From Lactiplantibacillus plantarum (GTDB taxonomy: Bacteria > Bacillota > Bacilli > Lactobacillales > Lactobacillaceae), in assembly GCF_014131735.1 (NCBI RefSeq), contig NZ_CP039121.1:2666001-2730000 (forward strand): a stretch of 64,000 nucleotides of DNA, in the 5' to 3' direction. Below, piece by piece: positions 1-9,036 of this stretch. A model generated the notes under the pieces. That model was not told where the DNA came from and did not search any database. It saw only the letters and a program-made list of their open reading frames with translations. The position numbers and the translations under genes were made by a program. The stretch's first letter is position 1. Every line of letters starts with the position of its first letter.

Positions 1-659
1 GTGCTGGTAAAACAACTATTTTACGGAGTATCAATCAGTTGATCCGCGATGATAGTGGTCAAATTTTGCTCGATGACACTGACATTCGTCAAGCGAACAA
101 AGCTGAATTACGCAAAGTTCGTCATCATATCGGCATGATTTTCCAAAACTACAATCTGATCAGTCCGTTAACGGCCCTTGAAAATGTTCTGCATGGCCGC
201 TTAGGCGCTAAATCAACAGTTGCTGGCATGCTCGGCCTTTACAGTAGCGCCGAAAAACAAGAGGCGCTACAACTACTCGACGAAGTAGGGTTAAAAGAAT
301 ACGCCTACCAACGTTGCGATCAATTAAGTGGTGGCCAACAACAACGGGTCGGGATCGCACGGGCATTAATGCAACATCCTAAGATGATTTTATGTGATGA
401 ACCGATTGCTTCCCTAGATCCCAAATCAACGACCATTGTCATGGACATTCTACGGCGATTGGCAAAGGAAAAACAACTGATTATCCTCATTAATCTACAT
501 CAGGTCGATATCGCAATGGCGTACACCGACCATATCGTCGGCATTAACAGCGGGGCCATCGTTTTCGAAGGCGCCACTAATGAAGTTGACGACGCGGTCT
601 TACAGCACATTTATCGCCAACCTGACCAATCAACGGCGGTGGCTGCCAATGAAAACTAA
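1..659 (+). CDS. phnC: Phosphonate ABC transporter ATP-binding protein (5' end outside window)
   Basis: This is the ATPase that powers phosphonate import through the two permeases encoded next. The reading frame is already open at base 3 and begins inside the Walker A loop (AGKTT at bases 3-17), so only the first ~35-40 residues are missing. The Q-loop (MIFQNYNLI), the ABC signature LSGGQQQR and Walker B (MILCDEP) are all visible. PhnC-type ATPases are about 250 residues, which fits. The gene overlaps phnE by 11 bp, which implies translational coupling. A binding protein PhnD is expected just upstream, outside the window. The phosphonate assignment rests on phnX and phnW downstream. Confidence 0.93.
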   Translation, partial: AGKTTILRSINQLIRDDSGQILLDDTDIRQANKAELRKVRHHIGMIFQNYNLISPLTALENVLHGRLGAKSTVAGMLGLYSSAEKQEALQLLDEVGLKEYAYQRCDQLSGGQQQRVGIARALMQHPKMILCDEPIASLDPKSTTIVMDILRRLAKEKQLIILINLHQVDIAMAYTDHIVGINSGAIVFEGATNEVDDAVLQHIYRQPDQSTAVAANEN

Positions 660-1452
660 TCCAATGACACCGCAACGCTTTTTTCGGCAACGTCGGTTGC
701 GATTATCAGTTGTTTTGCTCATTTTAATTGGCATCTACGTCTTATCCATGGCCCTCGTTAATTTTCAGGCGTGGGCTTCGATCAGTAAGATTCCAGCGGG
801 CTTAATGTGGTTGTTTACCAACTTTATTCCGACAAGTCGTTCGATTTCTTATCTGGGACCGATTCTTTATCAGCTGTGGCGGACCTTGCTCGTGGCAATT
901 TCATCAACCATGGTCGCTAGTCTCTTCGCCCTGATCTTTGCGATTCTCGGTGCTAAGACAACCACCCCAACGCCTGTCCTCCGCTGGATTATTCGTTTTG
1001 GTGCTTCACTCTTACGTAATATTCCGGTGGTCGCTTGGGCGATGATTCTTCTGTTTTCTTTTAAACAGAGTGACTTTACGGGCTTCTTGGCACTGTTCTT
1101 TATGACGCTAGGCTATCTGACACGGGCCTTTACTGAAACTATTGAGGACCTCGATGCCGAAAAGCTTCAAGCACTGCAAGCCGTTGGCGCCAACTATTTC
1201 CAATGTGTCTTCTGTGGGGTGTTACCCGAAGCCGCTAGTACCTTGACTAGTTGGATTCTCTACATGATTGAAAACAACTTACGGGACGCAACCTTGGTCG
1301 GACTCTTGACGGGTACGGGTGTTGGTTTTCTCTTTGACTACTATTTTAAGGCGTTCCGCTATGACGCTGCTGGTCTAATTGTTTTGTTAATTGCGATTTT
1401 AGTCATTGTTTTAGAATTGACATCTAATCGAATTCGGAGGGCAATTGCATGA
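649..1452 (+). CDS. phnE: Phosphonate ABC transporter permease (first of two)
   Basis: This is an integral membrane subunit of the phosphonate importer, of the binding-protein-dependent permease family, with about six hydrophobic segments. The cytoplasmic EAA-type loop is seen as ETIEDLDAEKLQALQAVGAN followed by the pattern that docks on the ATPase. I chose the ATG at 649 because it overlaps the end of phnC and gives a 267-residue protein of normal length; a longer frame upstream only runs through phnC. The gene ends in an ATGA overlap with the second permease, so the two are probably made in equal amounts and form a heterodimer. Confidence 0.9.
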   Translation: MKTNPMTPQRFFRQRRLRLSVVLLILIGIYVLSMALVNFQAWASISKIPAGLMWLFTNFIPTSRSISYLGPILYQLWRTLLVAISSTMVASLFALIFAILGAKTTTPTPVLRWIIRFGASLLRNIPVVAWAMILLFSFKQSDFTGFLALFFMTLGYLTRAFTETIEDLDAEKLQALQAVGANYFQCVFCGVLPEAASTLTSWILYMIENNLRDATLVGLLTGTGVGFLFDYYFKAFRYDAAGLIVLLIAILVIVLELTSNRIRRAIA

Positions 1453-2303
1453 TTGAAAACAGTCAACCCAAAACACAAGTACTTCAACCGTCAGCACCAC
1501 CAACCCGGTCGATTTCGTTGGTGACTCGGCCCCGCAAAATCCTGCGAGCCGTTATGATTGGCCTAACGCTTATCAGTGTCTATTCATTAGTCACACTCAA
1601 TAATGCCAACCTGAACATCATTGACGCTTTGCATAGCTTAGGTCTCAACCTGAATGCTATGTTCTTACACCCTAGCGTTGGTCAAGACACACTGGGGCAA
1701 CTCTTACGGGCCCTAATGACTAGTGTTTCATTAGCGATGTTGACGACTTTGTTAGGAGCGCTAATCGCCTTCTTCATTGCCGTCGGTGCTGCCCGTAACT
1801 TAGCACCCAGTTGGTTAGCTACTAGTATTAAAGCAGTCATGGCCTTTATTCGTGCCATTCCAACGATTTTATGGGTGTTAATTTACTCCGTAGTCATGGG
1901 ATTAGGTGCTAGTGCCGCCGTGGTCGGCTTGACCTTCCACAGTGTAGCGTACTTGGTTAAGGCTTATTCTGAAAGTATTGAAGAAACCTCGCAAGATACG
2001 ATTGAAGCGTTAAAGGCGAGTGGCGTGGGTTTTTGGCCAATTGTTTTTCAGGCCATTCTCCCGTCAATCATTCCAGCACTTCTTAGCTGGACGTTCATCC
2101 GGTTTGAAATTAACTTTGCCAATGCGGTCGCCGTTGGTGCTGCAGCTGGTGCTGACGATATCGGTTACTACCTCTTCATGGCTGGCAGTTTCTACTTCGA
2201 TTTCCATGAAGTTGGTTTGATTGTCTACCTACTCTTGGGTGTCGCAATCGTGCTCGAACTGGTTTCTATGCGGTTACGTGGCCACTACTTAAAGAACAAC
2301 TAA
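1449..2303 (+). CDS. phnE: Phosphonate ABC transporter permease (second of two)
   Basis: This is the second permease subunit, 284 residues, paralogous to the preceding gene. It has an N-terminal cytoplasmic stretch, then membrane segments, and an EAA loop (ESIEETSQDTIEALKASGVG). It starts at an ATG that overlaps the previous stop by 4 bp. Two separate phnE genes in tandem are usual in Firmicutes phosphonate importers. A short gap with an AAAGGAG ribosome site leads into phnX, so transport and catabolism share one transcript. Confidence 0.9.
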   Translation: MIENSQPKTQVLQPSAPPTRSISLVTRPRKILRAVMIGLTLISVYSLVTLNNANLNIIDALHSLGLNLNAMFLHPSVGQDTLGQLLRALMTSVSLAMLTTLLGALIAFFIAVGAARNLAPSWLATSIKAVMAFIRAIPTILWVLIYSVVMGLGASAAVVGLTFHSVAYLVKAYSESIEETSQDTIEALKASGVGFWPIVFQAILPSIIPALLSWTFIRFEINFANAVAVGAAAGADDIGYYLFMAGSFYFDFHEVGLIVYLLLGVAIVLELVSMRLRGHYLKNN

Positions 2304-2327
2304 GTAAATTCAAAGGAGTTTTCATCA

Positions 2328-3125
2328 ATGACAATTAAAGCAGTAATTTTTGACTGGGCCGGCACGACCATTGACTATGGCAGCCGGGCGCCCATCGTGG
2401 CTTTCCAAAAAGCCTTTGCCAACGTTGGTATTCAAATCTCTGAAGCTGAGATTCGCCAAGATATGGGACTAGATAAGTACACCCATATCCATAAAATCAT
2501 GGATTTACCGGCCGTTCAAAACGACTGGCAGGCGCGTTTCCAAGTCTTACCGACTGAAGACGACTGCAATCAAATCTTTAGCAACTTCAAGGCAATCTTG
2601 CTTAGCTCCCTGACTGAATTCGGACAATTAAAGCCCGGCATGTCAGCTGTAATTGACTATTTGACCGCTCACAATATCAGCTATGGCACGACCACCGGCT
2701 ATGACGCTGAAATGTTAGCTCTGGTCTTACCGATTGCAGCTAAGCAAGGCTATCGTCCCGCCGTCAACATCACTTCAGAACAAACTGGTGGTGTTGGTCG
2801 ACCAGCGCCGGCAATGCTTGCGTTAGCAGCTGAACAGCTCACAATCATCGATCCAACAACCGTCATGAAAATTGGGGATTCCGTTAATGATATCTTAGAA
2901 GGCAACAACGCCGACGCAGTCTCTGTAGGGATTATTGATGGTAGCAACATCATGGGACTTTCTGAGTTAGCCTTCAACGCCCTTAGCCCCGCCGAACAAG
3001 CTGAACGACGAGCCCACGTCACTGCCGCTTATCAACGCGCTGGTGCCGATTACATTTTACAATCGATGGCTGAATTACCGGCATTGCTTGATCAAATCAA
3101 TCAACCGGTTGCCACTGATCATTAG
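2328..3125 (+). CDS. phnX: Phosphonoacetaldehyde hydrolase (phosphonatase)
   Basis: It hydrolyses phosphonoacetaldehyde to acetaldehyde and phosphate, breaking the C-P bond. It belongs to the HAD superfamily: motif I is DWAGTTIDYG near residue 9 (nucleophile Asp), the family-specific cap segment MGLDKYTHI carries the Schiff-base lysine region, and the acidic motif GDSVNDILEG lies near residue 185. The length, 265 residues, is normal. The start has a clear AAAGGAG site. The partner phnW follows by 21 bp, so the two enzymes convert 2-aminoethylphosphonate to acetaldehyde and phosphate in two steps. Confidence 0.95.
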   Translation: MTIKAVIFDWAGTTIDYGSRAPIVAFQKAFANVGIQISEAEIRQDMGLDKYTHIHKIMDLPAVQNDWQARFQVLPTEDDCNQIFSNFKAILLSSLTEFGQLKPGMSAVIDYLTAHNISYGTTTGYDAEMLALVLPIAAKQGYRPAVNITSEQTGGVGRPAPAMLALAAEQLTIIDPTTVMKIGDSVNDILEGNNADAVSVGIIDGSNIMGLSELAFNALSPAEQAERRAHVTAAYQRAGADYILQSMAELPALLDQINQPVATDH

Positions 3126-3146
3126 CAGACAAGGAGCCCGATTTTT

Positions 3147-4247
3147 ATGAAACAACCTTATTTACTCCTAACACCCGGTCCACTCAGTACGACTGCCAGT
3201 GTTAAGGACGCAATGCAAATTGATTATTGTACTTGGGATAGTGACTATCGGCACGTCACCGAAACCATTCGGCAACAAATCTTAGCTATGGCCCAAGCCA
3301 ATCCAGAAAACTATACGACCGTCCTACTACAAGGAAGCGGCAGTTTTGGTGTTGAGGCCACCATTGGCACAGCAGTACCACGGACCGATGCAACTTTAAT
3401 GATTGCCATTAACGGCGCATATGGGCATCGGATCAGTCAAATTGCAGAATATTACGATATTCCACATATCGACGTTGTGTTCAACGAAGATGAAGCCGTC
3501 GATCCGGTTCGGATTGAAGCAACCTTAGCTGATCATCCGGAGATTACCCACTTCGCAACCGTTCATAGCGAAACGACAACTGGGATTCTCAACCCAATCG
3601 AAGCCTTAATGCCTATCATGCATGAACACGGGATCGTAACGATCATCGATGCCATGTCCAGTTTAGGTGGCGTCCCGATTAGCATTGATGAATTGGATTG
3701 TGACTACTTGATTAGTAGTGCCAACAAGTGTGTGCAAGGCGTGCCCGGTTTTGCGTTCATCATTGCAAAACAAGCGACCTTGGCCCACACTGCTGACAAC
3801 GCTCGTTCACTTTGTCTAGATCTCTACGACCAATGGCAAGCCATGACCAAGCAACCAGGAAAATGGCGCTTCACTTCGCCAACCCACGTGGTACATGCCT
3901 TTGCGCAAGCACTCATTGAATTGCAAGCAGAAGGCGGCGTGACACCACGCTACCAACGTTACCATGCTAGTCAACAACTCCTTAGCGACGGCTTACAAGC
4001 GCTAGGTTTTGAATTAGTGATTGATCCAGCCATTCAAGGGCCCATCATTACGTCATTCAAATACCCGAACGTCGACTTTGATTTTGCTGACTTCTATCAG
4101 TTCATCAAGCAACGCGGCTTCGTCATTTATCCTGGGAAGGTTTCAAATATCCCTAGCTTCAGAATTGGTACCATCGGTGATGTTGATACAACTGATATTC
4201 AACGACTCTTAACAATTATCGGTGATTATCAACAACTTCACCGCTAA
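3147..4247 (+). CDS. phnW: 2-aminoethylphosphonate--pyruvate transaminase
   Basis: This PLP enzyme transfers the amino group of 2-aminoethylphosphonate to pyruvate, giving phosphonoacetaldehyde (the PhnX substrate) and alanine. It is a class V aminotransferase of 366 residues. The N-terminal LLTPGPLSTT, the cofactor region IIDAMSSLGG and the PLP lysine in SSANKCVQGVPG (near residue 193) are all present. It is the last gene of the phn operon and is followed by a strong hairpin terminator. The start is supported by an AAGGAG site. Confidence 0.95.
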   Translation: MKQPYLLLTPGPLSTTASVKDAMQIDYCTWDSDYRHVTETIRQQILAMAQANPENYTTVLLQGSGSFGVEATIGTAVPRTDATLMIAINGAYGHRISQIAEYYDIPHIDVVFNEDEAVDPVRIEATLADHPEITHFATVHSETTTGILNPIEALMPIMHEHGIVTIIDAMSSLGGVPISIDELDCDYLISSANKCVQGVPGFAFIIAKQATLAHTADNARSLCLDLYDQWQAMTKQPGKWRFTSPTHVVHAFAQALIELQAEGGVTPRYQRYHASQQLLSDGLQALGFELVIDPAIQGPIITSFKYPNVDFDFADFYQFIKQRGFVIYPGKVSNIPSFRIGTIGDVDTTDIQRLLTIIGDYQQLHR

Positions 4248-4263
4248 CTGCATTGATCAATCT

Positions 4264-4308
4264 AAAAGGTGCGTGCCAAGGACTCAATCCTGACATGCAC
4301 CTTTTTTG
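4264..4308 (+). terminator. Terminator of the phn operon
   Basis: An AAAAGGTGC...GCACCTTTTTT inverted repeat followed by a T run lies 17 bp after the phnW stop, in the correct orientation. Confidence 0.85.
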
Positions 4309-4316
4309 ACGACCAC

Positions 4317-4360
4317 AAAAGCGGCTTTGAAATCTATTGACGAGATTTCAAAGCCGCTTT
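4317..4360 (-). terminator. Perfect 17-bp inverted repeat, terminator of galE
   Basis: AAAGCGGCTTTGAAATC (4318-4334) is repeated perfectly inverted at 4344-4360 with a 9-nt loop. It lies between the convergent phnW and galE genes and is flanked by short A and T runs, so it can act on both strands. Confidence 0.8.
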
Positions 4361-4380
4361 CAATTATCAGCTAACCGATA

Positions 4381-5376
4381 CTAGTCACGATCATCGTAGC
4401 CATTGGGATGCTTCTGCGTCCAAGCCCACGCTGTTTCAATAATATCGTTAACATTGTCATAATTTGGTTGCCAACCTAGCACGTCACGCGCCTTATCACT
4501 CGCCGCAACCAATGAGTCTGGATCACCAGGCCGCCGTGGTGCTAGCTTAGCTGGAATTGGTTGCCCGGTAACTTCACGAGCAGCCGCTAACATTTGTTTG
4601 TTAGAGAAACCAGTTGAAGAACCCAGGTTAAAGGCATTACTGTCATTTCCTGCAGCCAAGTACTTCAAAGCCAAGATATGTGCATCAGCTAAGTCGACAA
4701 CATGCACATAGTCACGCACATTCGTCCCATCCGGCGTATTATAGTCATCGCCGAAGATTTTAAGTTCATCGCGTTTTCCTTGCGCAACTTGTAAAATGAT
4801 TGGAACCAGATGTGTTTCGGGGCCATGATCTTCGCCAATACTGCCATCTGGCTTGGCACCCGCAACGTTAAAGTAACGTAACGCGACAAACTTAATACCA
4901 TAGGCAACGTCCGCCCAGTGCATAATTTGTTCCATCATTAACTTGCTGGCGCCATACGGGTTGATTGGTAACTGTGGATCAGTTTCTTTAATTGGAATCT
5001 GCTTAGGTGTCCCATAAGTAGCGGCCGTTGATGAGAAGACGATTTGCTTCACATCATGGGCCTGCATCGTTTCAAGTAACGTGATCATCCCACCAGTATT
5101 GTTATCAAAGTACTTCAGTGGCTTACTCATTGATTCTGGTACGATTGAAAAGGCGGCAAAATGCACGACAGCTTCAATGTCCTCAGTATCAAAAACGTGA
5201 TTCAAAAAATCCGCATCCCGCAAATCACCCTGATAAAACTTGGCCGCCGAATTAACAGCAGCACGGTGTCCCGTGACCAAATTATCAACGACCACGACGT
5301 CCGTACCGTGTTCTACTAACCGATCGACCATGTGAGAACCAATGTAGCCAGCTCCCCCTAAAACTAAAATTGACAT
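4381..5376 (-). CDS. galE: UDP-glucose 4-epimerase
   Basis: It interconverts UDP-glucose and UDP-galactose for galactose use and cell-surface polysaccharide synthesis. It is an extended short-chain dehydrogenase: the NAD-binding GGAGYIGSH is at the N terminus, and the catalytic Tyr and Lys sit in [13 protein letters not shown] with the SSTAATYG serine region before it. The start at 5376 ([10 protein letters not shown]) is preferred over an upstream ATG because a strong AGGGGAGG site lies just before it; this gives 331 residues, the usual length. It is monocistronic here, with no Leloir genes nearby, so a role in glycan precursor supply is possible. Confidence 0.94.
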   Translation of the reverse strand: MSILVLGGAGYIGSHMVDRLVEHGTDVVVVDNLVTGHRAAVNSAAKFYQGDLRDADFLNHVFDTEDIEAVVHFAAFSIVPESMSKPLKYFDNNTGGMITLLETMQAHDVKQIVFSSTAATYGTPKQIPIKETDPQLPINPYGASKLMMEQIMHWADVAYGIKFVALRYFNVAGAKPDGSIGEDHGPETHLVPIILQVAQGKRDELKIFGDDYNTPDGTNVRDYVHVVDLADAHILALKYLAAGNDSNAFNLGSSTGFSNKQMLAAAREVTGQPIPAKLAPRRPGDPDSLVAASDKARDVLGWQPNYDNVNDIIETAWAWTQKHPNGYDDRD

Positions 5377-5514
5377 AATGAACCTCCCCTGTATGGATGT
5401 ATTAATCATAGCATACTGAATCGCCAGCGACTCTAATAAAAACGTGCGTTCTAATCGACCAAGTCGCTCACGATCACATCATTAACACACTAGTGTAAAT
5501 ACCAACCCAGCAAA

Positions 5515-6300
5515 TTACTGAATCGGCTCTGGTAAAGTCCGCCATTGAATCGTGACCTCACAACACTTCTCATCATCAACTTCGATCAAATGACTCGTCG
5601 TGACCTGATCGGCCACTTCGCTCGGTAAGATGTTCGCATGAGCAGTCACCGTTTGCCCGTACTTGACTTCATTTTCATAGCGAACGTCAACGTGAACTAA
5701 ATCATGTTGAAGCAAGAACGTCGCGGGTAGCGTATCTACGAGCCAATCAAAATAGTGTGCATTATTAACATGCCGGTTGGGATCAATGTCAAAGAAGCGG
5801 ACATGGTACGGCTTCGTAATCGTTGTATCGGTCGCTTCAAAACTAATCGGTCGTGGCAAGCGCGGAATGCGCTTGACGACTTCCGACTGATACGGCGCGA
5901 CCAGTTCTGGTAAAATTTTTACGATTCGCCGGGTCGTTTGACTCATCATGACCCAGATACTCGTAATATAGGCCAACTGTTGACCATCTGCGTCCCGAAT
6001 CCAAAATTCACGGTAAGCAAAATATGGATTATAAGCACTACCCCGAACGGCAATCGTAACGACTTCGTCTTGGCGGGGCATCCGTGTAATATCAATGGCA
6101 TATTGCGTGACGACCCAACCGACACCATGGCTTTGCACCATTTCCGTCGTTAAACCAAGGGCGTCGCTTTGATCCTCTGATGCCAGTACGGCAATATCAA
6201 TTAATGTCGTTAAGGTTGCGCGACCAGTGCGGTCACATTCATAATACGTAATCCGGTGCTGTTCACTGTAAAGACTCGCATTTGCGCCTAAAGTTGCCAT
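5515..6300 (-). CDS. Acyl-ACP thioesterase (double hotdog)
   Basis: It is predicted to release fatty acids from acyl carrier protein. The 261 residues form two hotdog domains of the FatA/FatB-like bacterial family. The first contains the YYECDRTGRATL segment; the second begins near residue 160 and carries FDIDPNRHVNNAHYFDW, with the conserved Asn/His region. I recall a structural-genomics structure of this L. plantarum protein, but this was not checked. The gene starts 3 bp after the rsmI stop, so the two are co-transcribed, although no functional link is obvious. Chain-length preference cannot be read from the sequence. Confidence 0.88.
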   Translation of the reverse strand: MATLGANASLYSEQHRITYYECDRTGRATLTTLIDIAVLASEDQSDALGLTTEMVQSHGVGWVVTQYAIDITRMPRQDEVVTIAVRGSAYNPYFAYREFWIRDADGQQLAYITSIWVMMSQTTRRIVKILPELVAPYQSEVVKRIPRLPRPISFEATDTTITKPYHVRFFDIDPNRHVNNAHYFDWLVDTLPATFLLQHDLVHVDVRYENEVKYGQTVTAHANILPSEVADQVTTSHLIEVDDEKCCEVTIQWRTLPEPIQ

Positions 6301-6303
6301 TCA

Positions 6304-7200
6304 TCAAGACTCCTCATCGTTGGTATTTAGTTCATGAAATTGATTATAAACGCTTTGCCGGGGAATATTTCGTCGCTTCGCAATCGTCTTAATGGCCACG
6401 TTGGGCTTATCTCCGGCTGCAATCAACGCTTCGACTTGGTCTTTGACTGGCAACTGTGCCAATTCATCCGTTGTTTCTGGTTCATCCTTATCCGGATTAC
6501 CACCGATCAAAAGGACAAATTCGCCCTTTAACTGATGATCCTGCGCCCACGTCACCATTTCAGCCAAGGTTCCACGCGCGAATTCCTCGTAACGCTTAGT
6601 CAATTCCCGGCACGCCACAATTGGCCGCGTCCCTTCACAGACGGTCGCTAGGAGGGTCAAGGTCTTGGCAACACGGAATGGCGATTCGTACAAGACCACT
6701 GTTTCATGTCGCCGAGCCAATTTAGCTAAATCAGCTTTTTGTTCATTCTTCTTACGCGGTAAAAAGCCGTAGAAATAAAATGGCTGTGGCACTAGGCCAG
6801 AAGCAATCAGCGCAGTCAGGCCGGCATTGGCACCTGGTAGTGGCACGACTGGAATATTCGCGGCAATGCAGGCTGCCACAAGTTCTTTGCCGGGATCACT
6901 GATTGACGGCATCCCCGCATCGCTAACTTGTGCTAAGTTAACGCCCGTCTGTAATTTTTCAATTAACTGGGGAATCCGTTCTTGGGTGTTATGTTCATGA
7001 AAGCTAATTTGTTTCGTTGTAATTTCAAAATGATTCAATAACTTTTGGGTATTCCGGGTATCTTCTGCGGCAATTAGGTCAACCGTTTTAAGCGTCGCCA
7101 CTGCCCGATAAGTCATATCCTGTAAGTTGCCAATTGGCGTCGGTACTAAGTACAAGGTCCCGATACCCGCATGATCTGCAAAACTTTGTTGTGTTTCCAA
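6304..7200 (-). CDS. rsmI: 16S rRNA (cytidine1402-2'-O)-methyltransferase
   Basis: It 2'-O-methylates C1402 in the decoding centre of 16S rRNA, using SAM. It is of the tetrapyrrole-methylase fold: GTLYLVPTPIGNLQDMTYRA near the N terminus, AAEDTRNTQKLL, VSDAGMPSISDPG and the loop VPLPGANAGLTALIASG are diagnostic. It is 298 residues long, with a C-terminal helix-turn-helix-like extension. It follows yabA and holB in the order usual for Firmicutes, with a possible small hairpin (about 7265-7295) between it and yabA. Confidence 0.94.
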   Translation of the reverse strand: METQQSFADHAGIGTLYLVPTPIGNLQDMTYRAVATLKTVDLIAAEDTRNTQKLLNHFEITTKQISFHEHNTQERIPQLIEKLQTGVNLAQVSDAGMPSISDPGKELVAACIAANIPVVPLPGANAGLTALIASGLVPQPFYFYGFLPRKKNEQKADLAKLARRHETVVLYESPFRVAKTLTLLATVCEGTRPIVACRELTKRYEEFARGTLAEMVTWAQDHQLKGEFVLLIGGNPDKDEPETTDELAQLPVKDQVEALIAAGDKPNVAIKTIAKRRNIPRQSVYNQFHELNTNDEES

Positions 7201-7263
7201 AACGTCCTCCTAACAATCCTCTCGACCGTGACTTGTTCCTATGAGTGACTCGTGGTGAAAAGC

Positions 7264-7296
7264 ACAAAAAGTCTGGGACTACTCCCAGACTTTTTC
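7264..7296 (-). terminator. Hairpin between yabA and rsmI
   Basis: The repeat AAAAAGTCTGGGA...TCCCAGACTTTTT lies in the 98-bp gap downstream of yabA and ends in a T run on either strand. It should partly or fully terminate the tmk-yabA transcript, so rsmI may need its own promoter. Confidence 0.7.
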
Positions 7297-7298
7297 GA

Positions 7299-7646
7299 CT
7301 ATGCGCGTTCACGTTCACCATAAATGACTTCCAAACAAAAAACGCAGGATTCGTCATCGTCACGCCGTTTGCCGTAAAACTGGTTGCAGACGTGGAAGCC
7401 CTCATCATAGAGTTTTTCCAAGTTTTGCCGTGACTTTGAGAGCGTGGTCGTGCTAGCCGCTTTTTTCGGCAATTCATTTTCAATTTCGACCATGTGTTCA
7501 CGTAAATGTTCATTTTCAATGACCAATTCCGCGTTTTTCTCTAACACCGTTGTCATATCGGCGCGTAACTTGGCCATTTTGTCTAGCATTTGTTGCATCT
7601 GTTGTTCCATCTCACCGAAACTATCGTATAAATCACGCTTATCCAC
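7299..7646 (-). CDS. yabA: Replication initiation control protein YabA
   Basis: In Bacillus, YabA bridges DnaA and the sliding clamp DnaN and restrains re-initiation. This protein has 115 residues: an N-terminal leucine-zipper coiled coil (about residues 1-60), a linker, and a C-terminal zinc-binding domain with a conserved Cys/His set (FHVCNQFYG, then CVFC). It lies directly downstream of holB, as in B. subtilis. An overlapping longer frame on the same strand is not real. Confidence 0.93.
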   Translation of the reverse strand: MDKRDLYDSFGEMEQQMQQMLDKMAKLRADMTTVLEKNAELVIENEHLREHMVEIENELPKKAASTTTLSKSRQNLEKLYDEGFHVCNQFYGKRRDDDESCVFCLEVIYGERERA

Positions 7647-7670
7647 GCGCTCACCCTCGTTTTCCTTTAT

Positions 7671-8690
7671 TTAAGCGTTTGTTTGAAAAATCGGCCATAA
7701 CTTTAACGTTAAGCCTTCTAAGACATTTTGAAAACTAATATTGCTAGCTAGCTGGCGCTTGGCCGTTAAAGCTAGTTCTGTCGCCGCAATCAACTGCTCA
7801 TCGCTGACTTCAGCCGTTAACCCGGCCAATTCTTTTTGGTACTGACCAAAGGTTAACGCTGTCGTTGCCACCTCAAAATGTAATTGCAATAGATCTTGGA
7901 ACAAGGCCGCAATTAAATCCAACATAACCAGCTGATGATCAGCGTCCTTAGCCAAACCAACTAAATTGACCTGCACAGCCACAAAACTCCGTGGGTCACC
8001 CTTAACAGCCTGGTCAAACCACCGCCACAATGCTTGCGCAGCTTGTGGTAACCAATCATCCGCTAGCAACGCCTGCGCCTGGGTCACGCTATTTGTCAGG
8101 CCCCGTAACATCTGTGCTTGGTTTGGCGCAATCCCGGCCTGTTCAAACGTCTGCTGTAACGCCTGCGCATTTAATGGTGGGAATTCGATCACCTGGGTTC
8201 GTGAAATAATCGTTGGTAGCATCAGTTGCTTATTAGTCGTTAATAACAAGGCCGTGACGTTACCACTTGGCTCCTCAATAAACTTCAATAAGCTATTGGC
8301 AGCACTCGCTGTCATCTTCTCCGCATCATTAATGATGAACAGTTTCCGGTTACCTTCGACCGCACTCTTAGAGAATTCAGCTTTTAAGTAACGAACCTGA
8401 TCAACGTGAATTCGCTGACCCTCGGGAGCCACTGTCACAATATCAGGGTGCGACCCATTAGCAATCCGGACGCACTCCTCACAAGTGCCATCTGGTTCAC
8501 CATCATTAATATGCAGGCAGAACAACCGTTGCGCAATCCAATGGGCCAGTTCTGGTTGTCCAGCGCCTTCCATCCCCGCGAATAAGTACGCGTGGGCCAG
8601 ATGGTTCTGGGCGATGATGTGTTTAAATGCCGCTAATAAGCGGGGCTGTTTCGCCGCTAACGTTTGCGCAAATGACTCGGTTGTTGCCAT
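7671..8690 (-). CDS. holB: DNA polymerase III subunit delta'
   Basis: This is a clamp-loader subunit that works with the dnaX product. It has an AAA+ N-terminal part with HAYLFAGMEGAGQ (degenerate P-loop, as is usual for delta'), a zinc-binding cluster (CLHINDGEPDGTCEEC), the FIINDAEKMTASAANSLLK segment (Walker B and sensor region) and a C-terminal helical collar. The 339 residues are normal. The gene sits between darA and yabA, as in related genomes. Confidence 0.94.
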   Translation of the reverse strand: MATTESFAQTLAAKQPRLLAAFKHIIAQNHLAHAYLFAGMEGAGQPELAHWIAQRLFCLHINDGEPDGTCEECVRIANGSHPDIVTVAPEGQRIHVDQVRYLKAEFSKSAVEGNRKLFIINDAEKMTASAANSLLKFIEEPSGNVTALLLTTNKQLMLPTIISRTQVIEFPPLNAQALQQTFEQAGIAPNQAQMLRGLTNSVTQAQALLADDWLPQAAQALWRWFDQAVKGDPRSFVAVQVNLVGLAKDADHQLVMLDLIAALFQDLLQLHFEVATTALTFGQYQKELAGLTAEVSDEQLIAATELALTAKRQLASNISFQNVLEGLTLKLWPIFQTNA

Positions 8691-8706
8691 TAATAATCAT
8701 CCTTCA

Positions 8707-9036
8707 TTAAAATTGGTGAAATTGTTCAATTGGTAGAACAAAGACCGTGGCACCACCGACTTGAACTTCAACTGGATAGGCAGCTGCGCCATCCATCGTC
8801 ACGTCTAGATTGACTGGTGGTGTCATAAACTGTTCCCGCGCATGACTCGTTTCTTTAATCATGGCTAAAACTTCATCCACACGGTCATCATCAATACCGA
8901 TCATAAAAGTGGTATTACCTGAACGTAGGAAGCCCCCCGTCGTTGAGAGCTTCGTGGCCCGAACATTGGCTTCAATGAACTGGCTGCTCAACCGGTTACT
9001 GTCCTTATCTTGAACGATTGCAATAATTAATTTCAT
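8707..9036 (-). CDS. darA: Cyclic-di-AMP receptor, PII-like (DarA/PstA/YaaQ)
   Basis: This is a 109-residue PII-like protein of the DUF970 family, which binds cyclic di-AMP as a trimer. The N-terminal KLIIAIVQDKDSNRL and the nucleotide-binding TKLSTTGGFLRSGNTTFMIG are characteristic. Its downstream effector is unknown. The start overlaps the tmk stop by 4 bp (ATGA), so the genes are translationally coupled. Confidence 0.92.
   Translation of the reverse strand: MKLIIAIVQDKDSNRLSSQFIEANVRATKLSTTGGFLRSGNTTFMIGIDDDRVDEVLAMIKETSHAREQFMTPPVNLDVTMDGAAAYPVEVQVGGATVFVLPIEQFHQF

Noticed and set aside
7088-7519. 143-codon minus-strand frame overlapping rsmI and yabA
   Set aside because: It runs antiframe to two well-supported genes and has no family signature; it is a shadow.
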